Part shown: in pieces, positions 9,582 to 18,865 of the stretch | Position numbering within the stretch: position 1 is the stretch's first letter | How the letters are laid out: each line of letters starts with the position of its first letter | Source: Gammaproteobacteria bacterium | GTDB taxonomy: Bacteria > Pseudomonadota > Gammaproteobacteria > JAJFKO01 | Reading direction: 5' to 3' | DNA length: 64,000 bases | Assembly: GCA_028284465.1 (NCBI GenBank) | Contig: JANQRR010000014.1 | Span: forward strand, 33,273 to 97,272 | Translations under genes and position numbers: made by a program | The notes under the pieces: model-generated | Databases searched by the model: none | Told to the model about the DNA's origin: nothing | The model's input: the letters and a program-made list of their open reading frames with translations, nothing else

Positions 9582-10328
9582 ATGGTTAAGACTGAGAAAT
9601 TGCCGACGCAATGGCCGAAACCATGGGAAAATGTCTTGCTCAAAACGAAAAATGCCATGGGTGTGATGATGGCCGAATTGTCTCCTCCGGCGGAAGAATT
9701 TGTTAAGCTTGCTAAAAAAGCGCAAAAACCTTTAATGGACGTTGGTGCTACTTATGGCATAGCGACTTTACCAGCGTTGGCAGCTGGAGCAAAAGTTATT
9801 GCTTGTGATCTCGAGCAGCAGCATCTCGATATTCTGCGGCAAAGTACTCCTCTAGCTGATCGAGATCGTTTAACGACGCTTAAAGCAGCGTTTCCTGATC
9901 AAATTCAATTAGCCGATAATAGCTTAGCCGGTATTTTAATTTCCAACGTGCTACATTTTTTAGATGGCCCTACACTCGAACGTGGCATGCAAAAATGCTA
10001 TCAATGGTTAATGCCTGGTGGAAAATTGTTTGTGGTAACCGGAACCATTAATCTAAGCTTTTATAAACTATTAAAACCAATGCTTGAAAAGAATTTAGCT
10101 AACGGCAAACCCTGGCCGGGTTATTTCGATATTAGCCAAGCCAAGCCCGATGAATGGCAAGATCTGTTACCTGACCACATTCATTTGTTAGATCAAGGCA
10201 TGTTAACTAAATTAGCCACCGCCGCAGGTTTTACTATCGAACAATGTTATTATTTTTGTTACGACAGTTTACCTGAACAACACCGTACGAACGGTGAAGA
10301 ATTTCTAGCAATGATTGCGATTAAATGA
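9582..10328 (+). CDS. SAM-dependent methyltransferase, class I, unknown substrate
   Basis: A 248-residue Rossmann-fold methyltransferase. Motif I is LMDVGATYGIA (51-61), the acidic end of strand 2 is ACDLEQ, and ILISNVLHFLDG lies near motif IV. LMPGGKLFVVTGT matches the strand 5 region. The target (small molecule, RNA or protein) cannot be deduced. It starts divergently from the aldolase gene and converges directly on ahcY with no bases between the stops. A nearby metK-ahcY pair supplies the donor and removes the product, but that is general to all methyltransferases. Confidence 0.8.
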   Translation: MVKTEKLPTQWPKPWENVLLKTKNAMGVMMAELSPPAEEFVKLAKKAQKPLMDVGATYGIATLPALAAGAKVIACDLEQQHLDILRQSTPLADRDRLTTLKAAFPDQIQLADNSLAGILISNVLHFLDGPTLERGMQKCYQWLMPGGKLFVVTGTINLSFYKLLKPMLEKNLANGKPWPGYFDISQAKPDEWQDLLPDHIHLLDQGMLTKLATAAGFTIEQCYYFCYDSLPEQHRTNGEEFLAMIAIK

Positions 10329-11642
10329 TCAATACCGATAATAATCTGGTTTATATGGGCCTTTAACTGACACCCCAATATAATCGGCTTGTTCTTTGCT
10401 TAATTGCGTTAACTTGGCGCCTAATTTTGTTAAATGTAACCGCGCGACTTTTTCATCTAAGTCTTTCGGTAACACATAAACTTCTTTGTTATATTTTTCT
10501 GGATGTTGCCATAATTCAATCTGCGCGATCACTTGATTACTGAATGAATTTGACATCACAAAACTTGGATGGCCAGTCGCACAACCTAAGTTTACTAAGC
10601 GCCCTTCGGCTAATAACACGATACGCTTGCCATCTTTAAAGGTAATTTGATCAACTTGCGGTTTAATGGTATCCCATTCATATTGGCGCAATGATGCCAC
10701 ATCAATTTCATCATCAAAGTGACCAATGTTAGCGACAATCGCACCATCTTTCATGCGTTGCATATGTTCGTGGTTAATCACATTATAATTACCAGTTGCC
10801 GTCACAAAAATATCAGCTTGATCAGCAACTTCATCCATGGTGACGACGCGATAACCTTCCATTGCCGCTTGTAACGCACAAATCGGATCAATTTCAGTTA
10901 CCCATACTTGAGCACCTAAACCACGAAAAGCTTGCGCACAACCTTTACCAACATCACCATAACCTAATACAACACAAATTTTACCGGCGATCATCACATC
11001 AGTCGCACGTTTGATACCATCGACTAATGATTCACGCACACCGTATAAATTATCGAATTTTGATTTAGTGACGGAATCATTAACATTAATGGCTGGCACT
11101 AACAACGTACCTTCTTTTGCCATTTGATATAACCGATGAACACCGGTGGTCGTTTCTTCCGTTACCCCATTAACATTTTTTAGTAATTCAGAATACTTAT
11201 CATGCATCACTTTAGTCAGATCACCACCATCATCTAGCAGCATATTTGGCTGCCAATCATCACGACCAACGATGGTTTGTTCGATGCACCACCAATACTC
11301 TTCTTCAGTTTCACCTTTCCAAGCAAAAACTGGAATACCCTGCGCTGCAATTGCTGCAGCCGCATGGTCTTGAGTCGAAAAAATATTACATGATGACCAA
11401 CGCACTTCAGCGCCTAAGGCAATTAAAGTTTCGATTAACACTGCAGTTTGAATTGTCATGTGCAAACAACCAATGATCCGCGCACCTGCTAATGGTTTTT
11501 TACCAGCGTATTCTTCACGAATTGCCATTAACCCTGGCATTTCTTTTTCAGCTAATATAATTTCTTTACGGCCCCATTCAGCTAAGCTTATATCAGCAAC
11601 TTTGTAATCGTTCTCAACACTTTGCATCGTTTGTACACCCAT
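10329..11642 (-). CDS. ahcY: Adenosylhomocysteinase (SAH hydrolase)
   Basis: Hydrolyses S-adenosylhomocysteine to adenosine and homocysteine, keeping the methyl cycle running. Signs: [16 protein letters not shown], the NAD site [27 protein letters not shown], and a C-terminus KPDYYRY typical of the tail that reaches into the neighbouring subunit. The start at 11642 (437 aa) has GAGG eight bases upstream and matches the family start. A longer frame to 11705 runs into the intergenic repeat and is rejected. It follows metK in the same direction, separated by a perfect 29-bp inverted repeat that may decouple their expression. Confidence 0.97.
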   Translation of the reverse strand: MGVQTMQSVENDYKVADISLAEWGRKEIILAEKEMPGLMAIREEYAGKKPLAGARIIGCLHMTIQTAVLIETLIALGAEVRWSSCNIFSTQDHAAAAIAAQGIPVFAWKGETEEEYWWCIEQTIVGRDDWQPNMLLDDGGDLTKVMHDKYSELLKNVNGVTEETTTGVHRLYQMAKEGTLLVPAINVNDSVTKSKFDNLYGVRESLVDGIKRATDVMIAGKICVVLGYGDVGKGCAQAFRGLGAQVWVTEIDPICALQAAMEGYRVVTMDEVADQADIFVTATGNYNVINHEHMQRMKDGAIVANIGHFDDEIDVASLRQYEWDTIKPQVDQITFKDGKRIVLLAEGRLVNLGCATGHPSFVMSNSFSNQVIAQIELWQHPEKYNKEVYVLPKDLDEKVARLHLTKLGAKLTQLSKEQADYIGVSVKGPYKPDYYRY

Positions 11643-11681
11643 TATTAATTCCTCGTTAATTCCGTGATCATTTTGTTTCAT

Positions 11682-11760
11682 GTCATTGCGAGCGCAGCGA
11701 AGCAATCCAGTAATTTAAAATTATAAATTTTCTGGATTGCTTCGCTGCGCTCGCAATGAC
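11682..11760. repeat. Perfect inverted repeat of the cattgcgag family (copy A1)
   Basis: Two 29-base arms (11682-11710 and 11732-11760) are exact reverse complements around a 21-base AT-rich loop. The arm begins GTCATTGCGAGCGCAGCG and ends GCAATCCAG. This is the best complete copy of a family also seen at 14754, 17036, 34507, 36503, 40487, 51510 and 60449. In RNA it would form a very stable hairpin between metK and ahcY and may end or attenuate metK transcription. Confidence 0.92.
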
Positions 11761-11767
11761 GACCTCA

Positions 11768-12967
11768 TTAAATAAGTTCCGAATGACTAGCTTCCGGCGC
11801 GCCATTTTTCAATCCTGCAGCTTGCCTTAAAATTTCGGCTTTATCGGTTTTTTCCCATGTAAAGTTAGATTCCTCGCGACCGAAATGTCCATACACTGCT
11901 GTTGGTTTATAAATCGGACGACGTAAATCAAGCATTTCAATCAAGCCACGGGGTCGTAAATCAAAGTGTTCACGAATTAATTTGATGATCAAAGCATCTT
12001 TAACGTTACCCGTGCCAAATGTATCAATGCTAATTGATGTTGGTTCCGAAACACCGATGGCATAAGATAATTGGATTTCACAACGTTGTGCTAACCCTGC
12101 GGCAACAATGTTTTTTGCCACATAACGCGCAGCGTACGCCGCCGATCGATCAACTTTCGTCGGATCTTTACCAGAAAATGCGCCGCCACCATGGCGTGCC
12201 ATGCCACCATACGTATCGACTATAATTTTACGGCCTGTTAAGCCACAATCGCCTAACGGACCACCGATAACAAAACGGCCTGTAGGATTAATGTGATATA
12301 ACGTATTTTCATCTAGCCAATGCGTTGGGATCACGGGTTTGATAATTTCTTCCATCACTCCTTCACGTAATTCTTCTTGGCTAACGTCTGGATGATGTTG
12401 GGTTGATAAAACAATTGTTTGAATGCCGACAGGTTTACCATGGTGATAACGGAAAGTTACTTGGCTTTTAGCATCTGGACGTAACCATGACAATTTGTTA
12501 GTCTTACGAACTTCTGCCTGCTGCTTCACCAACAAATGTGCATACGTGATCGGCGCTGGCATTAAGACGGGAGTTTCATCGGTCGCATAACCAAACATTA
12601 AACCTTGATCACCGGCACCTAAATCTTTGTTTTCGGCTACATCAACACCTTGAGCAATATCCGGTGACTGCTTACCAATAGCTGATAGTACTGCGCACGA
12701 TTCCCAATCAAAACCCATATCAGAGCTGTTATAACCAACATCTTTAACGGTGTTGCGAGCAATATCTTCTAGATCAACCCAAGCATCAGTGGTAATTTCA
12801 CCGCCGACAATGACCATCCCTGTTTTCACAAAGGTTTCACAGGCAACCCGTGCTTTTGCATCTTGTGCCAAAATTGCATCAAGCACAGCATCAGAAATTT
12901 GGTCAGCTATTTTATCTGGATGACCTTCAGAAACGGATTCTGAGGTAAAAAGGTAATCGTTTGACAT
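11768..12967 (-). CDS. metK: S-adenosylmethionine synthetase
   Basis: Makes SAM from methionine and ATP in the cytoplasm. The ATP-binding signature GHPDKIADQ (15-23), [12 protein letters not shown], the [17 protein letters not shown]-loop-like stretch and the C-terminal [14 protein letters not shown] are all present. The length of 399 fits the family (E. coli 384). A good GAGGG lies upstream of the ATG at 12967. It is followed by ahcY, giving a two-gene methyl-cycle unit. I could not recognise a SAM riboswitch in the 5' region. Confidence 0.98.
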   Translation of the reverse strand: MSNDYLFTSESVSEGHPDKIADQISDAVLDAILAQDAKARVACETFVKTGMVIVGGEITTDAWVDLEDIARNTVKDVGYNSSDMGFDWESCAVLSAIGKQSPDIAQGVDVAENKDLGAGDQGLMFGYATDETPVLMPAPITYAHLLVKQQAEVRKTNKLSWLRPDAKSQVTFRYHHGKPVGIQTIVLSTQHHPDVSQEELREGVMEEIIKPVIPTHWLDENTLYHINPTGRFVIGGPLGDCGLTGRKIIVDTYGGMARHGGGAFSGKDPTKVDRSAAYAARYVAKNIVAAGLAQRCEIQLSYAIGVSEPTSISIDTFGTGNVKDALIIKLIREHFDLRPRGLIEMLDLRRPIYKPTAVYGHFGREESNFTWEKTDKAEILRQAAGLKNGAPEASHSELI

Positions 12968-13351
12968 GTTTCCCTCGTTTTTATGCTACGTTATGCTGAA
13001 AAATTAGCGTCTTTAATACGACTGACCAGCGATTTTAGCGCATCTTAATGGGGATGTCATTGGAAATATGCTATTTCTTTGGCAAAATAATCTCCTTTAT
13101 TGCCTCTTTTTTACATCAAGGGATAATAATAAAAATGTCAATTTTTGGATTTAATGTAAACCCGACAAAAGTAGTAACTCAAGCCAATTTTTAGTAATCT
13201 ATATTTTTAATGATTGCAAGATAGAATTTTTTGGATCCCGCGGTCAAGCTGCGGGATGACGAAGAATTGCGCTGGGATGATGAAGAATTGCGCTGAGATA
13301 ACTAACAGCGATAAAAAGCGAGTAGCTGTAAATAATGGGTAATTCCGATCA
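12968..13351. other. Intergenic region between metK and the NSS transporter gene (384 bases)
   Basis: No gene seen. On the minus strand there is a TTGACA at 13136-13141 that could be the -35 box of metK, but no good -10 follows at the right distance. The side near the transporter carries the repeat copy at 13232-13260 and a 21-base tandem duplication (13253-13294). Confidence 0.6.
13232..13294. repeat. ggatcccgcgg repeat (copy B2) with 21-base tandem duplication
   Basis: TGGATCCCGCGGTCAAGCTG followed by CGGGATGAC (13232-13260) is a short palindrome, ATCCCGC...GCGGGAT. Its 3' end is part of a unit, gggatgacgaagaattgcgct, present twice (13253-13273 and 13274-13294) with one mismatch. Confidence 0.8.
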
Positions 13352-14728
13352 ATGACAAATCCAAAAAAATCCATTCATGGTGAATGGTCTTCACATTGGG
13401 CATTTATACTTGCCGCAACCGGGGCAGCAGTAGGCTTAGGCAATGTGTGGAAATTCCCTTACATTGCTGGTGAAAATGGCGGCGGCGCTTTTGTGTTAGT
13501 TTACTTGCTTTGCGTTATCATTATTGGCATTCCATTATTGATGGCAGAAATTTTAATTGGCCGGCGTGGCCGCCAAAATCCTGCTTATAGCTTGCGCGAT
13601 CTTGCGTTAGAATCTGGTCATAAACCTTTTTGGCAATGGTTTGGTTTAGGAATTATACTTGCGGGCTTTTTGATCTTGACGTATTACAGTGTTATCGCTG
13701 GTTGGTCAGCAGCGTATGTTTTTATCGCTGCAACAGGAACGTTTCATGGTGCTAGTGCTACTCGCATCACTCAAATATTTTCACAACTCGTGACTAATCC
13801 GTATAAGTTATTATTTTGGCATACTGTAATCATGTTAATCACAGTCGGCGTGATTGCGAAAGGTATTGAAAAAGGCATTGAGAATGCTGTGAGGTTCATG
13901 TTTCCGATCATGATCCTCCTTTTGCTGATGTTAGTGATTTATGCCGCAACCACAGGATATTTTGCGAGCGGTTTAACTTTTTTATTTAAACCCGATTTTC
14001 GTAAACTCACGTCAACCGGTGTGCTAAGTGCGTTAGGCCATGCTTTTTTCACTTTAAGCTTAGCAACTGGCAGCATCATGATGTATGGCGCATATTTACC
14101 GAAAAAAGCATCGATTACTAAAGCGTCAATTTACATTGCGATTGCTGATACTTCAATTGCATTAATCGCTGGTATCGCTATTTTTCCTATCGTGTTTGCT
14201 AACGGCTTACAGCCTAGTGCTGGCCCTGGCTTAATTTTTCAAACCTTACCGATTGCTTTCGGACATTTACCTTATGGTAGCTTCTTTGCAGTATTGTTTT
14301 TTGTGATGTTGCTATTTGCTGCGTTAACTTCTGCTATTTCATTATTAGAACCAACTGTAGCATGGCTTATTGAAACGTTTCATACAACTCGGGCGCGAGC
14401 AGCAATTATTGCGGGTATTATTATTTGGATTTTAGGTTTCTTGACGATATTTTCATTTAATATTCTATCGCATGTGAAACCTTTTGGTATGACGTTGTTT
14501 GATAATTTAGATTACTTAACGGCAAATATCATGTTACCGATCGGCGGCTTATTTATTGCATTTTTCGCAGCCTGGTTGATCAGCAAAAATAACGTTCGTG
14601 ATGAATTGCAGTTATCCGATCGATGGTTATTCAAGAGCTGGCATTTTATTATGCGCTACATCACACCGATTGCTATCGTTGTTATTTTTCTGAATTTTGT
14701 CGGTATAATAAAACTTAATTCTCATTAA
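13352..14728 (+). CDS. Sodium-dependent transporter of the SNF (NSS) family
   Basis: Inner-membrane sodium symporter of the neurotransmitter:sodium symporter family (LeuT-like). The helix 1 signature WAFILAATGAAVGLGNVWKF holds the unwound sodium/substrate site, followed by PYIAGENGGGAFVLVYLL for helix 2. SLATGSIMMYGAYL and SAISLLEPTVAWLIE fit helices 6-8. The 458-residue length with eleven or twelve helices fits the bacterial short form. Likely substrates are amino acids (tryptophan, leucine, alanine or similar); the exact one cannot be told. It stands alone, facing rplI. Confidence 0.92.
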   Translation: MTNPKKSIHGEWSSHWAFILAATGAAVGLGNVWKFPYIAGENGGGAFVLVYLLCVIIIGIPLLMAEILIGRRGRQNPAYSLRDLALESGHKPFWQWFGLGIILAGFLILTYYSVIAGWSAAYVFIAATGTFHGASATRITQIFSQLVTNPYKLLFWHTVIMLITVGVIAKGIEKGIENAVRFMFPIMILLLLMLVIYAATTGYFASGLTFLFKPDFRKLTSTGVLSALGHAFFTLSLATGSIMMYGAYLPKKASITKASIYIAIADTSIALIAGIAIFPIVFANGLQPSAGPGLIFQTLPIAFGHLPYGSFFAVLFFVMLLFAALTSAISLLEPTVAWLIETFHTTRARAAIIAGIIIWILGFLTIFSFNILSHVKPFGMTLFDNLDYLTANIMLPIGGLFIAFFAAWLISKNNVRDELQLSDRWLFKSWHFIMRYITPIAIVVIFLNFVGIIKLNSH

Positions 14729-14753
14729 CTTTATTCTGTCTAGTAGAAGTTTT

Positions 14754-14788
14754 CTGGATTGCTTCGTCGTTATACTCCTCGCAATGAC
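14754..14788. repeat. cattgcgag repeat, single arm (copy A2)
   Basis: CTGGATTGCTTCGTCGTTAT followed by ACTCCTCGCAATGAC, one arm of the family whose full inverted form is at 11682. It lies between the convergent ends of the NSS transporter gene and rplI. Confidence 0.85.
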
Positions 14789-14807
14789 GGAACAATAATG
14801 AAAAACC

Positions 14808-15272
14808 CTATGCTGACTCTGAACTTTCAGCGACAATATTCAATTTAATATTAGTGCTAACATCACTATGCAATTGAATTTTCACTTCATATTCACCAAC
14901 ACTACGGAACACACCTTCAGGCAAATCAATTTCTTTTTTCTCGACTGCAGTACCTTTAGCGGTAATGGCATCAGCAATTTCTTTGATCCCAATGGAACCA
15001 AATAATTTACCTTCATCACTAGCATTTGCATTAATAATAATAACATCAATTGCATCAATTGCTTTAGCACGTTCTTGCGCTACTGCTAAAGCTTCAGCTG
15101 CTTTCTTTTCTAATTCTTTACGATGCGCTTCAAATTCAGCAATTTTTTCTTTAGTCGCGCGGGTGGCTTTGCCATAAGGAATTAAGTAATTACGCGCAAA
15201 ACCATTTTTTACTTTAACCTTTTCTCCTAAATCACCTAAGTTGCGAACTCTTTCTAATAAAATGACTTCCAT
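14808..15272 (-). CDS. rplI: Ribosomal protein bL9
   Basis: Large-subunit protein L9. The N-terminal domain MEVILLERVRNLGDLGEKV with NGFARNYLIPYGKA is diagnostic; a long connecting helix (about 45-75) and the C-terminal domain follow. The length of 154 agrees with E. coli (149). GAGGTAA lies upstream of the ATG. Last gene of the rpsF-rpsR-(membrane protein)-rplI cluster. Confidence 0.97.
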   Translation of the reverse strand: MEVILLERVRNLGDLGEKVKVKNGFARNYLIPYGKATRATKEKIAEFEAHRKELEKKAAEALAVAQERAKAIDAIDVIIINANASDEGKLFGSIGIKEIADAITAKGTAVEKKEIDLPEGVFRSVGEYEVKIQLHSDVSTNIKLNIVAESSESA

Positions 15273-15303
15273 CGTTAATTACCTCATTTAACAATTATGT
15301 AAC

Positions 15304-16254
15304 TCAAGCCAAATGCAATCGGCCACGAAAATTAATGATACAATCCAAAATGCCAACTAATACTAATACTCCAAATGAATACGGTGATAATAGAATGACT
15401 GCAGAATAAAATGCTAATAGCCATACCCAACCACTTTTAGCTTTGCGCACAATACGATGCGTTAGGGTTAAACTGCTAATGACAAATAATAGCAATATCA
15501 CCGGCAACACATCCCACGCTAATGTCCATCCTATCCATATCGCTAATGCACATAGCCCTAACGCAACCACTAATTTATAATCAAACCGTAAATTATGTAA
15601 CTCTTTTTGTAATCCACCTGGATTAAACGCCACAGCCTGCCACCAACGTGCGATAATTAAATGCAACAAACCTGATGCCAACATCAATGTTGTTATTACT
15701 CCGGTTGCAAACATCGCTGCACGATTTAACCAACCTTGTTGTTTCAGCGTGGTGTACATGTGTGTTAAACGCTGTTGTTCAGCTGCACTAATCCCTGCTT
15801 TTTGTGCCGCGCTTACTTGTGCTTGCATATAATTATTAATTACATTTTTCCACCAACCAACAAGATCCGGATGAATGGCATGCATTAATAAAATCCCTAC
15901 AATCGCAATTAACGCAGCAATTTGTAATACTCGTAGCCACGACGCACTTTTATGTAATACCGTTGCCAATAGCCATATAAACAAACCCCCAGCAACAATA
16001 TTCAATACTCCAGGCCATACTCGCCCAAGTGCGATGTACACAATACTAGGTAAGATTGCCCATGCTAATACCCACAAACCGGCGACTGCTGTTTTACGTA
16101 AAGCAACAAATGCCACAATGACATAACTAAACCAACCAAATAACGGCAATGCTGCGAACAATAACGCGATTAATGGCGCGCGCATATTGCCTTGCAAAAT
16201 ATAATTGGCAAACATTACCGGTGCTGGCTGTTGCGGCCGATTTTGATTATCCAT
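15304..16254 (-). CDS. DUF2232-like polytopic membrane protein
   Basis: A 316-residue inner-membrane protein with about eight helices, lying between rpsR and rplI. Its position and topology fit the DUF2232 (YybS-like) proteins often found there; that assignment rests on context and general resemblance, not on a decisive motif. The N-terminus MDNQNRPQQPAP is hydrophilic and proline/glutamine-rich. I chose the ATG at 16254 because AGGGATC lies just upstream; the longer frame to 16290 overlaps rpsR. Function unknown. Confidence 0.75.
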   Translation of the reverse strand: MDNQNRPQQPAPVMFANYILQGNMRAPLIALLFAALPLFGWFSYVIVAFVALRKTAVAGLWVLAWAILPSIVYIALGRVWPGVLNIVAGGLFIWLLATVLHKSASWLRVLQIAALIAIVGILLMHAIHPDLVGWWKNVINNYMQAQVSAAQKAGISAAEQQRLTHMYTTLKQQGWLNRAAMFATGVITTLMLASGLLHLIIARWWQAVAFNPGGLQKELHNLRFDYKLVVALGLCALAIWIGWTLAWDVLPVILLLFVISSLTLTHRIVRKAKSGWVWLLAFYSAVILLSPYSFGVLVLVGILDCIINFRGRLHLA

Positions 16255-16274
16255 ACTGATCCCTGTCACGGCTT

Positions 16275-16496
16275 TTAGTGCGTATCGCAATACGGCAATA
16301 ACGCCAGTAACCGTGCTATTTTAATAGCTGCGGCTAAGGATTTTTGATGATTAGGTTTAGTTCCAGTGATCCGGCTTGGAACGATTTTACCGTTTTCAGT
16401 AATGTATTTTTTTAATGTTTCAAGATCTTTATAATCAATATCTTTGACGCCTTCAGCAGTAAGCCGACAAAATTTCTTGGTTCGACGAAATTGCAT
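16275..16496 (-). CDS. rpsR: Ribosomal protein bS18
   Basis: Small-subunit protein S18, which forms a heterodimer with S6. The 73-residue protein has [20 protein letters not shown] and the conserved [11 protein letters not shown] followed by [20 protein letters not shown]. It lies 21 bases downstream of rpsF. Confidence 0.97.
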   Translation of the reverse strand: MQFRRTKKFCRLTAEGVKDIDYKDLETLKKYITENGKIVPSRITGTKPNHQKSLAAAIKIARLLALLPYCDTH

Positions 16497-16517
16497 AAAT
16501 TACCCCTTATTCAATAA

Positions 16518-16967
16518 TTAATTCTGTTCAGTAGATGATGCGGTGGCTGCTGAAGATTCTGAATGATCAGCTCGATCAGTGTCATTATCTTTAGATGAAT
16601 ACTTATCTGATGCCGGCCGACCTCTGGTTGGGGAATAAGCTTTATCATCTTTAGCTTTCATCATTGGTGAAGGCTTAGTTATAGCATCATCACGTCGGAT
16701 GACCAGATGACGAATGATTGCATCATTGAAACGAAATAAATTACGTAATTCAGCAATGGTCGATTGCACACATTCGATATTCATTAATAGATAATGTGCT
16801 TTGTGAAGTTTTTGGATTGGATAAGCTAGCTGACGCCTACCCCAATCTTCAAGCCGATGTAATTTACCTTTTTCGTTGGTAATAATACTTTTATATTTAT
16901 CGAGCATATTGCTAACTTGGTCGCTTTGATCCGGATGGATCATAAGCACGATTTCATAGTGGCGCAT
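16518..16967 (-). CDS. rpsF: Ribosomal protein bS6
   Basis: Small-subunit protein S6. [40 protein letters not shown] and the final beta strand [14 protein letters not shown] are typical. After residue 100 comes a hydrophilic tail of about 45 residues rich in S, D, K and A, longer than the E. coli tail, which is the target of RimK glutamylation; this one ends [10 protein letters not shown] and lacks an obvious E-E terminus. AAGGAG lies upstream of the ATG and is partly enclosed by a small hairpin (16970-16993). Confidence 0.97.
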   Translation of the reverse strand: MRHYEIVLMIHPDQSDQVSNMLDKYKSIITNEKGKLHRLEDWGRRQLAYPIQKLHKAHYLLMNIECVQSTIAELRNLFRFNDAIIRHLVIRRDDAITKPSPMMKAKDDKAYSPTRGRPASDKYSSKDNDTDRADHSESSAATASSTEQN

Positions 16968-16969
16968 GT

Positions 16970-16993
16970 CTGTAACTCCTTATGGACTAACAG
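16970..16993 (-). promoter_or_regulatory. Small hairpin enclosing the rpsF Shine-Dalgarno
   Basis: On the minus strand, CTGT...ACAG with an inner TCC-ATAA-GGA stem places the AAGGAG of rpsF in the folded region. rpsF leaders in many bacteria bind the S6:S18 dimer for feedback control. Whether this small fold belongs to that motif cannot be decided by eye. Confidence 0.35.
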
Positions 16994-17012
16994 CCTCCTC
17001 AATAACTTCGTC

Positions 17013-17153
17013 TTTTGGTCCAAGACTCATTTATTGTCATTGCGAGGAGCGCAGCTCCGAAGCAATCCAGGATCTTGCTATGATGCAATTTTCTGGATTG
17101 CTTCACCCCCTTTGGGTATCGCAATGACAACATCTTCGCATCTTGGACCAAAA
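17013..17153. repeat. Nested inverted-repeat element of the cattgcgag family (copy A3)
   Basis: Two family arms face each other (17036-17070 and 17093-17128). They are flanked by an outer exact 13-bp inverted repeat, TTTTGGTCCAAGA (17013-17025) / TCTTGGACCAAAA (17141-17153). The inner arms have diverged in the middle. It lies in the rpsF leader downstream of the proposed promoter, so it would be transcribed. Confidence 0.85.
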
Positions 17154-17227
17154 TACTCGTTCTTGACCTTGTACCTTTTAATTAAGGTTTAAGTCTTGAG
17201 TGAGGCAAAGATTTACAAAAGGAGGCC

Positions 17228-17256
17228 ATTGTACAGAAAATCACATGATTTGGCAA
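17228..17256 (-). promoter_or_regulatory. Probable sigma-70 promoter for rpsF-rpsR-rplI
   Basis: Reading the minus strand, TTGCCA (17256-17251) and TACAAT (17233-17228) are 17 bases apart. This would start transcription near 17221 and give a leader of about 250 bases that includes the nested repeat. Together with that repeat it accounts for the 378-base gap 16968-17345. Confidence 0.6.
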
Positions 17257-17345
17257 TATTCTTATTCATCTACGTCTGCTGGGTATTGCATTTCTTTGAT
17301 AGATAGCGTTATTATTACCCAGACCTTAGTTTTCAGGACTTGATC

Positions 17346-18083
17346 ATGCGACAGGTACCTTTTTACGCCATTATTGGCAATGGCCGAATAGCGCGGCATA
17401 TGTGCCGCTATTTTGATGCGCTTGGGCTTGTTTATAGCTCTTGGGCAAGGGCGCATAATGATTTCTCTGAACTCGATCAACTCTTATGCCAAGCGACTCA
17501 TGCTTTGATTCTCATTAAAGATAGTGCAATCGATCATTTCATTGCTGAGCATATTCATGGTAAGCCAGATTATTCACATATACGCTTAATTCATTTCTCT
17601 GGAAGTTTAACATCAAAATACGCTTATTCTGCTCACCCATTACAAACCTTCGCGAAACAATTATATGAACTTGATGTTTACCAAAAAATTCCTTTTATGG
17701 TTGATGAACATGCACCAGCATTTAAAGAATTATTACCTGGATTAACAAATCCGCATTATCGGATCGCTACTGCAGATAAACCTTATTATCATGCTTTGTG
17801 TGTCATGGCGAATAATTTCACGACCTTACTTTGGCAAAAGTTTTATAACGAAATGCAAACTAAATTTAATTGTAAACCTAAAGATATGTTACCTTTCCTT
17901 ACGCAAACATTTATTAATCTTATGAATGAACCAGCAACATCATTAACTGGGCCAATCGCTCGCCAAGATCTAACGACATTAACTAAGAATCTAACAGCTT
18001 TAAAAGATGATCGCTTCCATACTATTTTTAAAGCGTTTGTTGAAACCTTCACTGTGGAGACTACTGATGAAACACATCAATGA
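17346..18083 (+). CDS. panG: Ketopantoate reductase of the PanG type (Rossmann + DUF2520)
   Basis: Likely reduces ketopantoate to pantoate with NAD(P)H. The N-terminal Rossmann domain has the dinucleotide motif AIIGNGRIARHM (about 8-19), IHFSGSLTSKYAYSAHPLQT matches the strand region after the cofactor site, and the C-terminal half is helical (DUF2520-like, YYHALCVMANNFTTLLWQ). It is not the classical PanE. The Francisella-type PanG reductase is the best family match, and the gene leads an operon with panB and panC, the enzymes immediately before and after this step. The ATG at 17346 has AGGA upstream (245 aa). The stop overlaps the panB start by 17 bases. Confidence 0.78.
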   Translation: MRQVPFYAIIGNGRIARHMCRYFDALGLVYSSWARAHNDFSELDQLLCQATHALILIKDSAIDHFIAEHIHGKPDYSHIRLIHFSGSLTSKYAYSAHPLQTFAKQLYELDVYQKIPFMVDEHAPAFKELLPGLTNPHYRIATADKPYYHALCVMANNFTTLLWQKFYNEMQTKFNCKPKDMLPFLTQTFINLMNEPATSLTGPIARQDLTTLTKNLTALKDDRFHTIFKAFVETFTVETTDETHQ

Positions 18084-18861
18084 GTTTATGACAATGAAAT
18101 CTGCTGCAGAACCTATTACTATGGTAACGTGCTATGATTATACGTCGGCTTGTATCCTTGAAAAAACTAACATTGATTGCGTGCTGGTTGGCGATAGTGT
18201 TGGCATGGTGATGCACGGTCATGCTGATCCAACTAAAACAACTTTAGATATGCTTGTTATGCATACTGCTGCGGTAGCAAGAGGTATTAAAAGTAAATGT
18301 ATTATTGCTGATCTACCATTTTTAAGTTATCGGAAATCATTAGCTCAGACGATGGATGCAGTGCATATGCTTATTCAAGCAGGTGCTCATGCAGTTAAGT
18401 TAGAAGGCATTAATGGTAATGAAACAACAATTCAACATATTGTTGGCTCTGGTGTACCAGTGATGGGGCATATCGGCTTAACGCCTCAACATATTCATGC
18501 ACTAGGTGGCTTTAAAATGCAAGGCGCGACTGAACAAGCGCAAGCAACGTTAATTGCACAAGCTAATGCTTTAGAAACTGCGGGCTGTTTTGCCACAGTA
18601 TTAGAATGTATTCCGACAACACTCGCACAAAAAATCACAACAAATTTATCAATTCCAACGATTGGAATTGGCGCGGGCCCACATACTAGCGGGCAAGTGT
18701 TAGTGCTACAAGATTTATTAGGTTTGCAAACTTCCTTTGCACCTAAATTTTTAAAAACATTTTTAAATGGCGAAACTCTCTTTCAACATAGTATCGAGCA
18801 ATATGTTAAAGAAGTAAAATCGCAATGTTATCCTAGTGTTGAACATTGTTACGAGAATTAA
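18067..18861 (+). CDS. panB: 3-methyl-2-oxobutanoate hydroxymethyltransferase
   Basis: Transfers a hydroxymethyl group from 5,10-methylene-THF to alpha-ketoisovalerate, giving ketopantoate. The TIM-barrel signatures are present: TCYDYTSA, VLVGDSVGMVMHGH (metal site), AHAVKLEG, VPVMGHIGLTPQ with GGFK, and IPTIGIGAGPHTSGQVLVLQD. The ATG at 18067 (264 aa) has GGAG upstream and gives the family N-terminus. It overlaps panG by 17 bases and is followed by panC after 4 bases. Confidence 0.97.
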   Translation: MKHINEFMTMKSAAEPITMVTCYDYTSACILEKTNIDCVLVGDSVGMVMHGHADPTKTTLDMLVMHTAAVARGIKSKCIIADLPFLSYRKSLAQTMDAVHMLIQAGAHAVKLEGINGNETTIQHIVGSGVPVMGHIGLTPQHIHALGGFKMQGATEQAQATLIAQANALETAGCFATVLECIPTTLAQKITTNLSIPTIGIGAGPHTSGQVLVLQDLLGLQTSFAPKFLKTFLNGETLFQHSIEQYVKEVKSQCYPSVEHCYEN

Positions 18862-18865
18862 TGTT

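Noticed and set aside
9456..9725. 90-codon N-terminal extension of the aldolase frame
   Set aside because: Arginine-rich, unlike aldolases, lacks a ribosome binding site at its start, and overlaps the divergent methyltransferase gene; the ATG at 9455 has AGGAG and the family N-terminus.
11643..11705. Extended start of ahcY
   Set aside because: The added codons run into the intergenic inverted repeat, and the ATG at 11642 has a good Shine-Dalgarno.
12968..13200. SAM riboswitch upstream of metK
   Set aside because: I searched by eye for paired arms and a terminator or Shine-Dalgarno switch and found no recognisable SAM-I, SAM-II or SAM/SAH pattern; a covariance model search would decide.
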